The translations under genes and the position numbers were made by a program. Shown here piece by piece: positions 10,601-18,430 of a stretch of 43,536 nucleotides of DNA; positions within the stretch are counted from its first letter, which is position 1, and each line of letters starts with the position of its first letter. This DNA comes from a virus, in IMG/VR virus record IMGVR_UViG_3300046368_000597, positions 1-43,536 of that record; one strand, given 5' to 3'. A model generated the notes under the pieces. That model was not told where the DNA came from, searched no databases, and saw only the letters and a program-made list of their open reading frames with translations.

Positions 10601-13600
10601 GGCATACACATACAAATCATTAATTTCTTGGAATAAAATAATTCTTCCTGTATCTGGAATAATTTTTTTAATATCTGTATTACCGTTATCTAATAACATT
10701 CCGTTTTCATCAAATGTTGTCATTTCAACTAAATCACTATTTTTACCAGTAATTGCTAATTTGTTTTTACTAAAACTTACACTTGATCCAAACGCTTCGC
10801 ATTTGTCGGTATACGGACTTCTAATATTTTGTTGTAGTTCATACACATTATTTGAATTTTGTTTATATACATAAACTGTTCCTGCATCAGTGTCAACATC
10901 ATCGTTGTAAGGTGCAGCAACGGCAATTTTTGTACCATCGTCGTTGATATCAAAATTCTTGCCCCAAGTTTCTCTTTTTAATACATCTTCGTCAAACGAT
11001 TGAATAAATTTCCATCTATCTACTGGTTGGTGATAAACAGTTAATCTACGTAATCCATTTACTGTTGAGCTAACAACAATTTTATCACCTAAAGTATCAA
11101 TTGCAATTTTTTCACCAAAATTTTCTTCACCAGTGTCTAAGTCTCCGTCAAGATCCTGATCTCTATTTGGAACAAATCCTGTGTGTTCGATATCTTCACT
11201 TATTTTCCAACTTGCAATATCGGTTGGCAATTTTTGTCCTGTTGGTGTTGATGACGGTCTTTCAACTAGTGCTTCGTATAATTGTCCTTGATAGAAAACA
11301 ATATCAGTTGTTCTATACTCTTCGTTTTGATCAAACACACCTTTATAATTACGGTTGCGTGTCCAGCGCCAGTCTGTATCATATTCAAAGAAATACACTC
11401 GTCCTTGTCCTGCGCCAGTTGCACCAACAAATAATTTATAGATACCATTACTAGTTTTTCTAATTTGTAAAGTTGTACCAAAATTTTCACTAGCATTTGG
11501 ATCAGGACTTGTCATAACAATTTTTTGTTCATATTGACGGGTTTTGTCATCAAGTTCGTAAATATAAATTACACCTTGATTACTCAATCCTGAAGATGTT
11601 CCAACTCCGGCAGGAATATAATATGCTGGTTCCCAATCTCTATTGTCGCTAGTTCCAATTGAACTACTATCACTTGCATCAGTGTGCCAATTGCTTACGT
11701 CATTTTTAGCACGCCACAAGGTACCTCTATCAACAACAATATCTCCTGTAAGATATGCTTCAGTAGGATCTAGTGTTCCTTTAAATTGTGATAGTGCATT
11801 ATCGGCTAATGGTGCGCCAACTACAATAAACTTACTGTCAGGTGATACAGCAACACTTGTTCCGTATCCACTATTGTCGTCAGTAGCATCAGTTGCTGAC
11901 AGTATTTGATCATTTGTAAATGCAAAGGTTGGCGAGTTTCTACGCTTAATTGTTGCAGTGCCTGTAAAATCTAAAGACGCATCGTTAGGATCTCCAGTGA
12001 CTAAAGTTGTATTTGAATTGTTTATATCAGTTGATTTAGCAAATGTTGTATTAGCATTAGCATATTCTTGTTGCAAACTTACAATACTGTTATTTTCGTA
12101 TACACTAAAGTTTCCAGTACCGTTGTTGTCAATCCATAATCTGTCTTTTTGATCTTTTTGTATATCTTCAATAAGATTATTTAAATCTTCAATGTTTGCA
12201 AATCTACGCTCAACAAATCTACTTAAACTTGCTCCGCCAACTCCACTAAAGCTATCATCTTCTTCTTCAAAATCAATTTCACCGTCAGTGGTTGATACTG
12301 CAAATGTAATAGTGTTTGCTAATACATCTGATACTTTATAGAATCCTTTAAAATTTGGAATACTTGAAAAAATACCAATTATATCGTCTTTGGCAATATT
12401 TTCAACTTGTCTATCAAGTGTAATTTTTACAGCAGATGATCCATCTGTGTTTGTAATATTAACAAATCCAGTAACCTCTAAATCACTTCTTGTGTGTTTT
12501 AGTACTGTCCATGATTGTTTGTCTTTTGTAATCCAAACATGTTTTCCAATTTCAAGCTCGTCAATATTAATACTAGTAATATCGCTTCGAGATGTTACAA
12601 TATATTCAACATCGTTGTTTCTTACATAGCCCGAATCTTTTGTATAGGTTGAAGTCGATGTTGTTGAAGATACGATAGTATGATCATAATCATCTGGAAC
12701 TTTGTATCCTCCAGTACTAGGTATTTCAATAATTAAATCCGAACGCCCAATTGTTTTGCTTGCATTTAATTCATAAATCTGTGGTTCTAACTTATAATCT
12801 TTTTCAGTTAATTGATATTCAATTTCTGCAATATTTTCAATTGATCCATATTGTCCTAGTCTAATTGCCCATTCTTCGTATAATTCGACACTGTCGTTGT
12901 CAGCACTACTAAGTGCATCAAATAATTTTGTTACACTATTTGAAGTACCCTTTTCTTGTATAAATCCTTGATAGAATTTATATTGACTTACACTATCGGT
13001 AATAATGTTTTCTAAGTACTGTCGTTTTTGATAGCCAATCAAATGCTGTGCAAGACGTTGCTGTTCACTGTCAAAGTTATCAGTATCAAGATCATAAAAA
13101 TCAGCAAATTGGTTTGCTTTGTAATCCCAATTTGGATAAATTTGAGATACAGGACGTTCATCTAATCTACGCCATTTGCTATCGTTAAATGTTTCTCCTG
13201 ATGTATGATTTGCAAACGCACTATAATAAAATTCTTTATGCTTTACAACGTCACTAACTCTATAATCTGAATTTGGAACCCATTGCATAACTTTAGCTTC
13301 GTCATAAAAGAATCCCGGAATTGATAAACTACCATTCCAGCCGTCTGTTCTATATCCAACAAGTTTTATTCTTTCTTGTCTAAATCCTGCTGACTTATCA
13401 TAGATTGTATCGGCAAAGACTGTTTTGTTATCAAGTAAGACAGTGTGTTCTTTTTGTACTAACGGTAATTTAATTAAATAAATCGGTCTATCAGAATCAA
13501 CTGTTCGTATAGTAAACGTATTGTCGTCGTTGCGGAAGATACTTGTAACGCTGCTATCCATAAAGTTACCGCTACTATCAAGTATGTTTACATCATAAAA

Positions 13601-16600
13601 TGCATCAAACAAATTATCAATTGTAAACTTATCACGTTTAAATTCTACTTTATTTGCAGCTGGACTTATTGCTAATACAGTTTCGTTGTCCCAATTTTGT
13701 GTTGTAAAGAATAAAAACTCTTTTACAAGTAGCAAGAAATCTTCAGGTAATCCACTTTCAGGATTTAAATTTTCAAAATTCCATCCTTGTACTTTTAGAT
13801 ATTCTTCGTATCCTAATAAAAAGTCAACAACTTCTTGTTCTGTTTTATAAATTGTACCATAAGGAATTGTAGTTTGATTATCTTTATCAAACATTTTTCT
13901 AATAATTGCATCTTTGCCGCCAGTTATTGGAAGTTCGGCAAGTTTAGTATATTTTTCAATCTCAAAGGTTTCTTCACTCTCGTGACTAACTTTTGCTCTA
14001 TAAAAATTATTTTCAAATCTTACAATAGTACCAATAACATAAGTTTGATCAGAACTCCAATTAACAAAATCTTCACTAACGCCGCCAACATTAATTGCAC
14101 TATCGCCATTACGATTCATATATGGATAAATTGTAAATGTTGGATTTAAAGTATCATATCCTCCAATAATATATCCATTTTGTGTTTTAGTAATAATTAC
14201 ACCTGACAATACTGCAATATCTTGTATTCCACTGGTGTTTAAAAATATTTTGTAATTTTCATCAGGAACAAATACTGTAGTTTTGTTTAGTGGGCTACGA
14301 CTATCAAGTAATAATTTTAATTTTGTTTTTTCTGCAAAGCCCCCGAGTTTTACAGATAATTGATTGTCAAGTCCGTTTACTATTGTTTGATAATTTGCAT
14401 ACTTGCTTTCTACAGACCATTTTACGTAGTTTGCAATATAATTTACAAGTCCACTAGTGTAAACTTGTGTTGTCTCATTTGCAATACTTGGAAACACTAG
14501 ATCCTTTGTAGAAATTTGTTGGTTAGTTTCTGAGTAGACATAATTTCCAGCCATATCTTTTTTGATACGACTTGCATCAAACCCAAGTCCAAATACTTTA
14601 CTAGGCTGTGTTAGTGTCCAGGCTTTTAGTAATCCAAATCTATATTCACTACTATTTCTAAATGCTGATTCAACCGGTCCTTGGTCGCCGTAAGTAAAAT
14701 CTTCAGACGATGCAGGTAGCAAAAATCCTTTAGCAATTCCGCTATCAAGCGGACTTTGTAGCTCGCCGCTGTCATTTACTGGAATAATACTTAATAGATT
14801 TGGCCTCATATATTTTGTTAATTGTACAGTTGCTTTGCCAGGTTCTTTAACAAACCCGTCTCTTAAATCTTGCCACAGCACTGTGTTAGAATATGTGTAA
14901 GGAGCAGGGCCGTATTGTGTTTCCCACCAGCTCGGCTTAATTGAAAACCCTAACATCTCCCATGGATGAGTATGCGGACGATCGGTATCATAATGCTGTT
15001 TAAAGATTGCTCTCCAACCGCCGGGTAGACGATTACCATTTTCGTCTACTGAATTACGATAGTTAAATGTAAACCCATTTGTGCCGTCCCAATTAGTATT
15101 TTCAGTATAGTTTGGATTTCCAGCAGCACTTAACCAGCTACTAAATTCATCTAAGATCAATCCATCGATTGTTTCTTTTGTAACATTTGTATCTCTATAT
15201 GTTCCGCCGATAAATTCATGTATGTTTAGATATTCAGGATTATAAGGCTGTTTACAGTTGTTGTAAATACGTTTTTCAAGTTCAAGTAATAAGTCATCTC
15301 TGTAATCGCCAAATTCAACTGTATAGCTACCATCGTGTCCTACAATAACATTTTGTGTGCCTAGTGCATTAGTAATGACAGTTCGCTCAGGAGTATATAG
15401 TGGATACAACCCTAATTTAGTAGGAGTTGGAGGAACATAACATCCGTTTGTATTTTCATATTCATATACAACTATGTCTTGTCCTACAGTTGGGTTAGTG
15501 TACTTAATGAAGCCATCTTCAAATGTATAATCAACATTGTGTAATTTTTGTTCATCATTAACATATACCAATACTGCTGTTTTACCTAATTTTGTTAAAG
15601 TAAAGTTTGAAAAACTAGTTGGTAGATATGCAGTTTCGTTGTATTCAACTGTATTTGTTGTTGCTGTTGATGCATTAATTGGAATCACATCAGATGAAAA
15701 GAAAGGCGCCGACTCTGTTTTATCTTTATTCAGCGTATTCATAATCAAATCAACATGTTGTCTTGCATCACCATGAAATCCTGTTCGAGATGCTTCGTAT
15801 AAAAATGCACGTTTAAATCGGCTGTATTCTTTTGAAGCGTATTGAATAGACTTCATAATGTTTGCTTCTTTGTCAACAATATGATAAGCTGCTAGATTAA
15901 ACGGTCCACTGTGTTTAACAAACTGAGTACCAAAAGAACTTTGTGTTTTTGGAAAAAGATCTCTTAGATTGGTGTTTCCAGGAGCTTGTCCTCTTCCGCT
16001 GGATCCAAGATTTTCAAGTATAGTATTAACATGCTTTGTAACCTCGCCTAGAGTAAAAGTAGTTAAATTTTCATTTAACGGATTGCTCTCTAAATTTTGA
16101 GGAATTTCATAATACCCATTTAAATTTTTAGTTGCAGCACTGTAGCATTTAAGAGTTACAATACTTTCACTTGTTAAATTTTTAAGAAATCTAACACGCT
16201 TGTAAGGCACACTATTTTCAACTACGTAATCTGTATCTTGTATCTTACGTTTTCCGTTAACATAAACTTTTACAATTAAATCAGTTAAATTATTACTATC
16301 ATTAAACATATCAATGTCAAAGTTATTTAATTGACTGTTGTATTGTCTAATTACTGCTTGACGTGATTTAAATTTAGTTTTAGTCCATACATTTTTATAT
16401 TCATAATTTCCATTAGGATCAAATAATTTAAAAAATCCACTATCAGTTTTTGCATTTATTTTATTTTGTATTTCGTCTTGATAATTCCAAGTATCTGTAT
16501 GATAATTAAAATCAAAAACAATATCGCCAAAGTTGTTTATACTTTCGTATGCAAGCGGAAATCCTAGTTCTGTATCGTTTGTACCTGTGCCAATTCTATA

Positions 16601-18430
16601 AGAAAATAATTTTGTTCCTGTAAAACTCGATGCTAGATATTGTGTTTTATCGCCGTAGCTATTACCGTTGGTATCAAACAAATCAAAATGCGGCTGTTCG
16701 TTTACTTTTGTTTTTTCCTGTCCCGGTATCCATTTATTATCGTGATAGTGATACATTTTACCAGCATTAACATTACCTTGTTTTACTAATACCGTATCTC
16801 CTTGTGATGGTGTTGTATCACTAGTTTCAATTAAAGCAATTTGTCTATTTTTTACAGTGCCGGTACCAAAAAGAATAAACTTAACTTCATAAATTTTTCC
16901 GTTTACTGTTATGTCAGGATCTGCTGAAAACAACACACGCATACCGTTGGTTACTTCTACTCCGTCAATTATATAACCTCCGGAACCTTCGATTGTACTA
17001 AACGCATCTTTTGTAAATGTATCGATTAAATCAACATTTGTTTTTGCAAGATTTCCGTGATTGTATAATTGTAATCCGGCCTTATATTCAATAATTGGAC
17101 GTTTAGCTCTTGCAGTTTCATCAAACTTTATAGGTAGTCCGTTGGCTACAAAACTCGATTCAATGATATCTCGGTGGAACCAACGATTGTATCTACTCCA
17201 TGGATTTCTATCAGGACTAGCACGGTTAATACAAATGTAATCTTTTACTGATAAAAATGCTGATGCATCTTCATAAGGATATTTGTCAAATCCAAACTCT
17301 TCTCCGTCAAAGGGTACCTCTTTTGTAGATGTAAATGTAGTTGGAATTTCAAGGTCTTGTTCGTTTACTAATTGTATACTGCTGCCAACACCTTCAACAA
17401 AATAATACCCTGAAGCATATTTTGTAGGAGTAACTTCACCTTGAAAATAAACTTTCATACCATTACTAAGGTTTATAGTATCGTTTTCGTATGTTTCCAT
17501 TCCAAGTATTTCTGTCTCAACGTTAATTTGAGAGTTTTCAACTATATTATAAAAACTAAAAATTCCAGTTAAGTTTGCATTATTTTGACTTAGATAAAAT
17601 AGTGTGTCCGGTACTTCGTCTGGTACAACAAAAACAATTTTACCCTGTTCAATAAAAGTATCTTGTGTTTCAATATAAGTGCCTTCTTCATTTACTTTAT
17701 ATTTTGTAATACCAGTGTTATATAGTGTACTAACATTTTCAGCGTCAACTTGTAGTAAAGGATCGTTGTCAACAAAAGCAATGTTGCTTGCTATACTAAA
17801 AGGATGCCCAGGACAATCGATAACAAATTCGTATGTCTGTCCTTTGTATAACTTGATGCTCGGATTCTTTGTAATACCGTCTGGCGTAAACAAATAACTT
17901 TCGACTTGATCGTCTTGTCCTAAAACAATATTGTAAACACTGGTTGTATTTCTTGTTCGTCCTGCAATACCTACTGGTTCGGGTCCAAGCGGTAACCAAA
18001 AATATTCTCTAAAGTTTGTAAACTTATCCCAATCAATCTGCGGATCCCAGCTATAAGATTGCTGACTATTTAAAGCACTATGATTTGTACTAGCACCTTT
18101 GAATGTTTTTACCATTCCCATATAATCATTGTAGGTTGCAAAAAAATCTACATTATCAAGCTCGTCTTTGTAAACAATGCTTGATTCAAATTGATAATTT
18201 TCTCTGTCAGTTGAAATGTCAGGTAAGAAATTGTCTGTTACAACAGTCGACGGACTATTGCGTCGACCAACATATGCATCAAGTTTTTCAACAACACCCT
18301 CTGATATCATCGAGTCAATAGTTGACTGTATAAATTTTGAGTTTGTTTCGGTTCTGAAATACCTAGGAAGAAGATTTTTAGCCGAACGTTTGGTGTCGCC
18401 TACTGGCAAGGGATAATCTTGGTTTTCCAT
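4685..18430 (-). CDS. Giant multi-domain virion protein of the baseplate region (4581 aa)
   Basis: A single uninterrupted frame, about one third of the window, placed directly after gp6 where T4 has gp7/gp8/gp10. Recognisable pieces: a cupredoxin-like fold at about residues 189-293; carbohydrate-binding-like modules (W-x-Y-x-x-G/D-x-V...Y-x-A pattern) near 1457-1500, 1715-1760, 2217-2265 and 2362-2410; FG-GAP-type beta-propeller blades at about 2180-2580 (GYGTSVAVSPD, IVVGAPLAD, IAVAAPYND); tandem repeats with GNGYKTAPSIEI or GSGFYDTPAVTI cores near 3065-3125 and 3427-3507; and a C-terminus with PGIIWIDGERIEYF and LRRGTLGTG, a pattern often seen near the ends of large phage structural proteins. 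There is no catalytic motif. The start ATG overlaps the gp6 stop (TAATG). A baseplate wedge or side-fibre scaffold is inferred from position; wedge gp7/gp8 functions may be merged here. Confidence 0.8.
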   Translation of the reverse strand: MENQDYPLPVGDTKRSAKNLLPRYFRTETNSKFIQSTIDSMISEGVVEKLDAYVGRRNSPSTVVTDNFLPDISTDRENYQFESSIVYKDELDNVDFFATYNDYMGMVKTFKGASTNHSALNSQQSYSWDPQIDWDKFTNFREYFWLPLGPEPVGIAGRTRNTTSVYNIVLGQDDQVESYLFTPDGITKNPSIKLYKGQTYEFVIDCPGHPFSIASNIAFVDNDPLLQVDAENVSTLYNTGITKYKVNEEGTYIETQDTFIEQGKIVFVVPDEVPDTLFYLSQNNANLTGIFSFYNIVENSQINVETEILGMETYENDTINLSNGMKVYFQGEVTPTKYASGYYFVEGVGSSIQLVNEQDLEIPTTFTSTKEVPFDGEEFGFDKYPYEDASAFLSVKDYICINRASPDRNPWSRYNRWFHRDIIESSFVANGLPIKFDETARAKRPIIEYKAGLQLYNHGNLAKTNVDLIDTFTKDAFSTIEGSGGYIIDGVEVTNGMRVLFSADPDITVNGKIYEVKFILFGTGTVKNRQIALIETSDTTPSQGDTVLVKQGNVNAGKMYHYHDNKWIPGQEKTKVNEQPHFDLFDTNGNSYGDKTQYLASSFTGTKLFSYRIGTGTNDTELGFPLAYESINNFGDIVFDFNYHTDTWNYQDEIQNKINAKTDSGFFKLFDPNGNYEYKNVWTKTKFKSRQAVIRQYNSQLNNFDIDMFNDSNNLTDLIVKVYVNGKRKIQDTDYVVENSVPYKRVRFLKNLTSESIVTLKCYSAATKNLNGYYEIPQNLESNPLNENLTTFTLGEVTKHVNTILENLGSSGRGQAPGNTNLRDLFPKTQSSFGTQFVKHSGPFNLAAYHIVDKEANIMKSIQYASKEYSRFKRAFLYEASRTGFHGDARQHVDLIMNTLNKDKTESAPFFSSDVIPINASTATTNTVEYNETAYLPTSFSNFTLTKLGKTAVLVYVNDEQKLHNVDYTFEDGFIKYTNPTVGQDIVVYEYENTNGCYVPPTPTKLGLYPLYTPERTVITNALGTQNVIVGHDGSYTVEFGDYRDDLLLELEKRIYNNCKQPYNPEYLNIHEFIGGTYRDTNVTKETIDGLILDEFSSWLSAAGNPNYTENTNWDGTNGFTFNYRNSVDENGNRLPGGWRAIFKQHYDTDRPHTHPWEMLGFSIKPSWWETQYGPAPYTYSNTVLWQDLRDGFVKEPGKATVQLTKYMRPNLLSIIPVNDSGELQSPLDSGIAKGFLLPASSEDFTYGDQGPVESAFRNSSEYRFGLLKAWTLTQPSKVFGLGFDASRIKKDMAGNYVYSETNQQISTKDLVFPSIANETTQVYTSGLVNYIANYVKWSVESKYANYQTIVNGLDNQLSVKLGGFAEKTKLKLLLDSRSPLNKTTVFVPDENYKIFLNTSGIQDIAVLSGVIITKTQNGYIIGGYDTLNPTFTIYPYMNRNGDSAINVGGVSEDFVNWSSDQTYVIGTIVRFENNFYRAKVSHESEETFEIEKYTKLAELPITGGKDAIIRKMFDKDNQTTIPYGTIYKTEQEVVDFLLGYEEYLKVQGWNFENLNPESGLPEDFLLLVKEFLFFTTQNWDNETVLAISPAANKVEFKRDKFTIDNLFDAFYDVNILDSSGNFMDSSVTSIFRNDDNTFTIRTVDSDRPIYLIKLPLVQKEHTVLLDNKTVFADTIYDKSAGFRQERIKLVGYRTDGWNGSLSIPGFFYDEAKVMQWVPNSDYRVSDVVKHKEFYYSAFANHTSGETFNDSKWRRLDERPVSQIYPNWDYKANQFADFYDLDTDNFDSEQQRLAQHLIGYQKRQYLENIITDSVSQYKFYQGFIQEKGTSNSVTKLFDALSSADNDSVELYEEWAIRLGQYGSIENIAEIEYQLTEKDYKLEPQIYELNASKTIGRSDLIIEIPSTGGYKVPDDYDHTIVSSTTSTSTYTKDSGYVRNNDVEYIVTSRSDITSINIDELEIGKHVWITKDKQSWTVLKHTRSDLEVTGFVNITNTDGSSAVKITLDRQVENIAKDDIIGIFSSIPNFKGFYKVSDVLANTITFAVSTTDGEIDFEEEDDSFSGVGGASLSRFVERRFANIEDLNNLIEDIQKDQKDRLWIDNNGTGNFSVYENNSIVSLQQEYANANTTFAKSTDINNSNTTLVTGDPNDASLDFTGTATIKRRNSPTFAFTNDQILSATDATDDNSGYGTSVAVSPDSKFIVVGAPLADNALSQFKGTLDPTEAYLTGDIVVDRGTLWRAKNDVSNWHTDASDSSSIGTSDNRDWEPAYYIPAGVGTSSGLSNQGVIYIYELDDKTRQYEQKIVMTSPDPNASENFGTTLQIRKTSNGIYKLFVGATGAGQGRVYFFEYDTDWRWTRNRNYKGVFDQNEEYRTTDIVFYQGQLYEALVERPSSTPTGQKLPTDIASWKISEDIEHTGFVPNRDQDLDGDLDTGEENFGEKIAIDTLGDKIVVSSTVNGLRRLTVYHQPVDRWKFIQSFDEDVLKRETWGKNFDINDDGTKIAVAAPYNDDVDTDAGTVYVYKQNSNNVYELQQNIRSPYTDKCEAFGSSVSFSKNKLAITGKNSDLVEMTTFDENGMLLDNGNTDIKKIIPDTGRIILFQEINDLYVYAEDVDYSRNTATHEMENIVLNDNHLYLNIPTIVATAMPRPYNNDPRYVTSPNPGLLVDFSFATGKNTWSELTTQIAKPNIEQLQQVFLYAKDTADIIQRLDVIDPRQGKIAGPAEQELSFKTWYDPATYSSSSDTSDVIVDVQSNWTDRYVGKLWWNLKEASWYNPYQGNSQYRTNTFNKLLPNSRIQVCEWVETNLLPSEWNAQTGTTAGYTKGISGTALYDDDTVSSKQVYDRTKQGFTTKYYYWVENAQIVPRVAGRSLSCESISNLIADPAGTGYRFVSLLENNKFALYNCKNLVQETNTILHFRKEKDTTINVPIHREYDLMTEGLDLSMPNASIEQKWIDSLIGYDNVGNPVPDITLSDTKKYGVLNQPRQSMFINRVEAVKQFVDRINSVFVKNLIVDNYDISKLLLVDPLPLAAEGNFDRQIDTVSELQFVGTAKNTQAVLTPVVEFGKITGVTINNPGNGYKTAPSIEIEDVTGKNAEIISTINSNGQITSVTVKDQGYDYTPTTFLKVRPFSVLVTADETIGGRWTIYIYNKTTAAWERTDNQSFDTTKYWNYADWYAPGYSESTVIHQVIDGSYQLFGLDNSIGDVVKIKNIGTGGWLLLKKTDNQDTEDYTINYDTVGRENGTIKLLDVIYNYTTETTGYDAGVYDTTFYDREPVNELRNIIDAIKTNIFVSDLAVEYNKLFFASVRYVLSEQDNVDWVFKSSFLRAKHNVGDLTQKVAYQNDNLENYQDYINEVKPFKTKVREYISAYQKIEPTQSIISDFDLPPSYIGGKITPSAAKFNNNEVTNLWEKYFTYPYKNWVDNNTYEIIRIDVADGGSGFYDTPAVTISGESGITAKAYVAKGKVKSIEILNKGSRVLSAPTITVSGNQSNDGTSVRATAVLGNPNVRSTHMTVKFDRISGKKYFETIDKTETFAGTGAQEIFTLQWPINQNITTYSVLLNNVELLDTEYSVVNKLDTTKGYDRYIGEITLVTEPKIDDTLVVKYKKDTALLHAADRIFYEYDPTTGMPGKEFSQLMTGVEYEGALYDSFDFGGEQGFGVGGFSDLPWDTFDNTYDDEIIKLDGSTNIITLSSPLESGVEYNLYLNGVRLDDPQYDGSTITANKNAVMATITGDGVQTEIDINGAFSTTADDEIIIRKQSSDGSFSPVGSTFDTALQGGALDRTTATGIPSGEITVDGDGFFTPTNSGGPEELVPGTVTDTLDLQVYTRQNDGQAQINVAHYIFDGSTREFAYPEKPFGEDNVVVMLDKVVLRTDTYSNDYSLESVFIDSDIDINVGSIITVMTFGANGNSLIDSKTIEINEFDLQDSSAIQSDNWRFVTAADYSSDASCIVILNGSVQTEGSDYFLNTSNTTEPADKLVIEISGGRVRLDQGNVIQYAVYDSGITSYSQINNDYSWSNGTGNYWNFTDTFTPINDLPLGHNLLVFGDEDILSPGYSIRFTTTSSLSYDIDGWQFANLSSVAKIDFMVYVNDVRLDVSQWSWDNVNARITLLNTNVAPAGSKLDIYCLQNADYYFIDTALTFTTLDGSTAFDMESQVTVGEPLLLVSGATSTRFEPIVKSVNGNTVVVQSMAKDIRDEFIADEDFYVTADSTAVKISEVEFIDSDSISINPEIYDDLFTTYRAMHFSNHDINQFRRFTYDVLTETVVNENTDEFARRNLLSSGIVQLESAAAGAQYVWVVKNKRLLHPIVDYEVMENLNAVRLKDIVNENDRIQVMHWAAPVSSDKFGYRIFRDMLGRTHYKRLSKENSYMIANPVSPYDNKIVLVDATGIQEPDIVLNLPGIIWIDGERIEYFAVQENTLSQLRRGTLGTGVKDLHAAGDIAYGQGSAETIDYRDTYSVYRDRADGSNQIVDLGFDIDNANEIEVFVGGRKLSKVDISVYNKTLAQDSPEADQTQTKEYEVVTVGGNKYIQFTTTPAVDTEIRVVKRTGKKWIAAGETLRNSNSAIARFIRGATIELPK

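Noticed and set aside
4685-18430. Reading the giant gene as several fused or frameshifted genes
   Set aside because: The frame is open throughout, and no internal ribosome site with a late promoter was noticed at domain boundaries.
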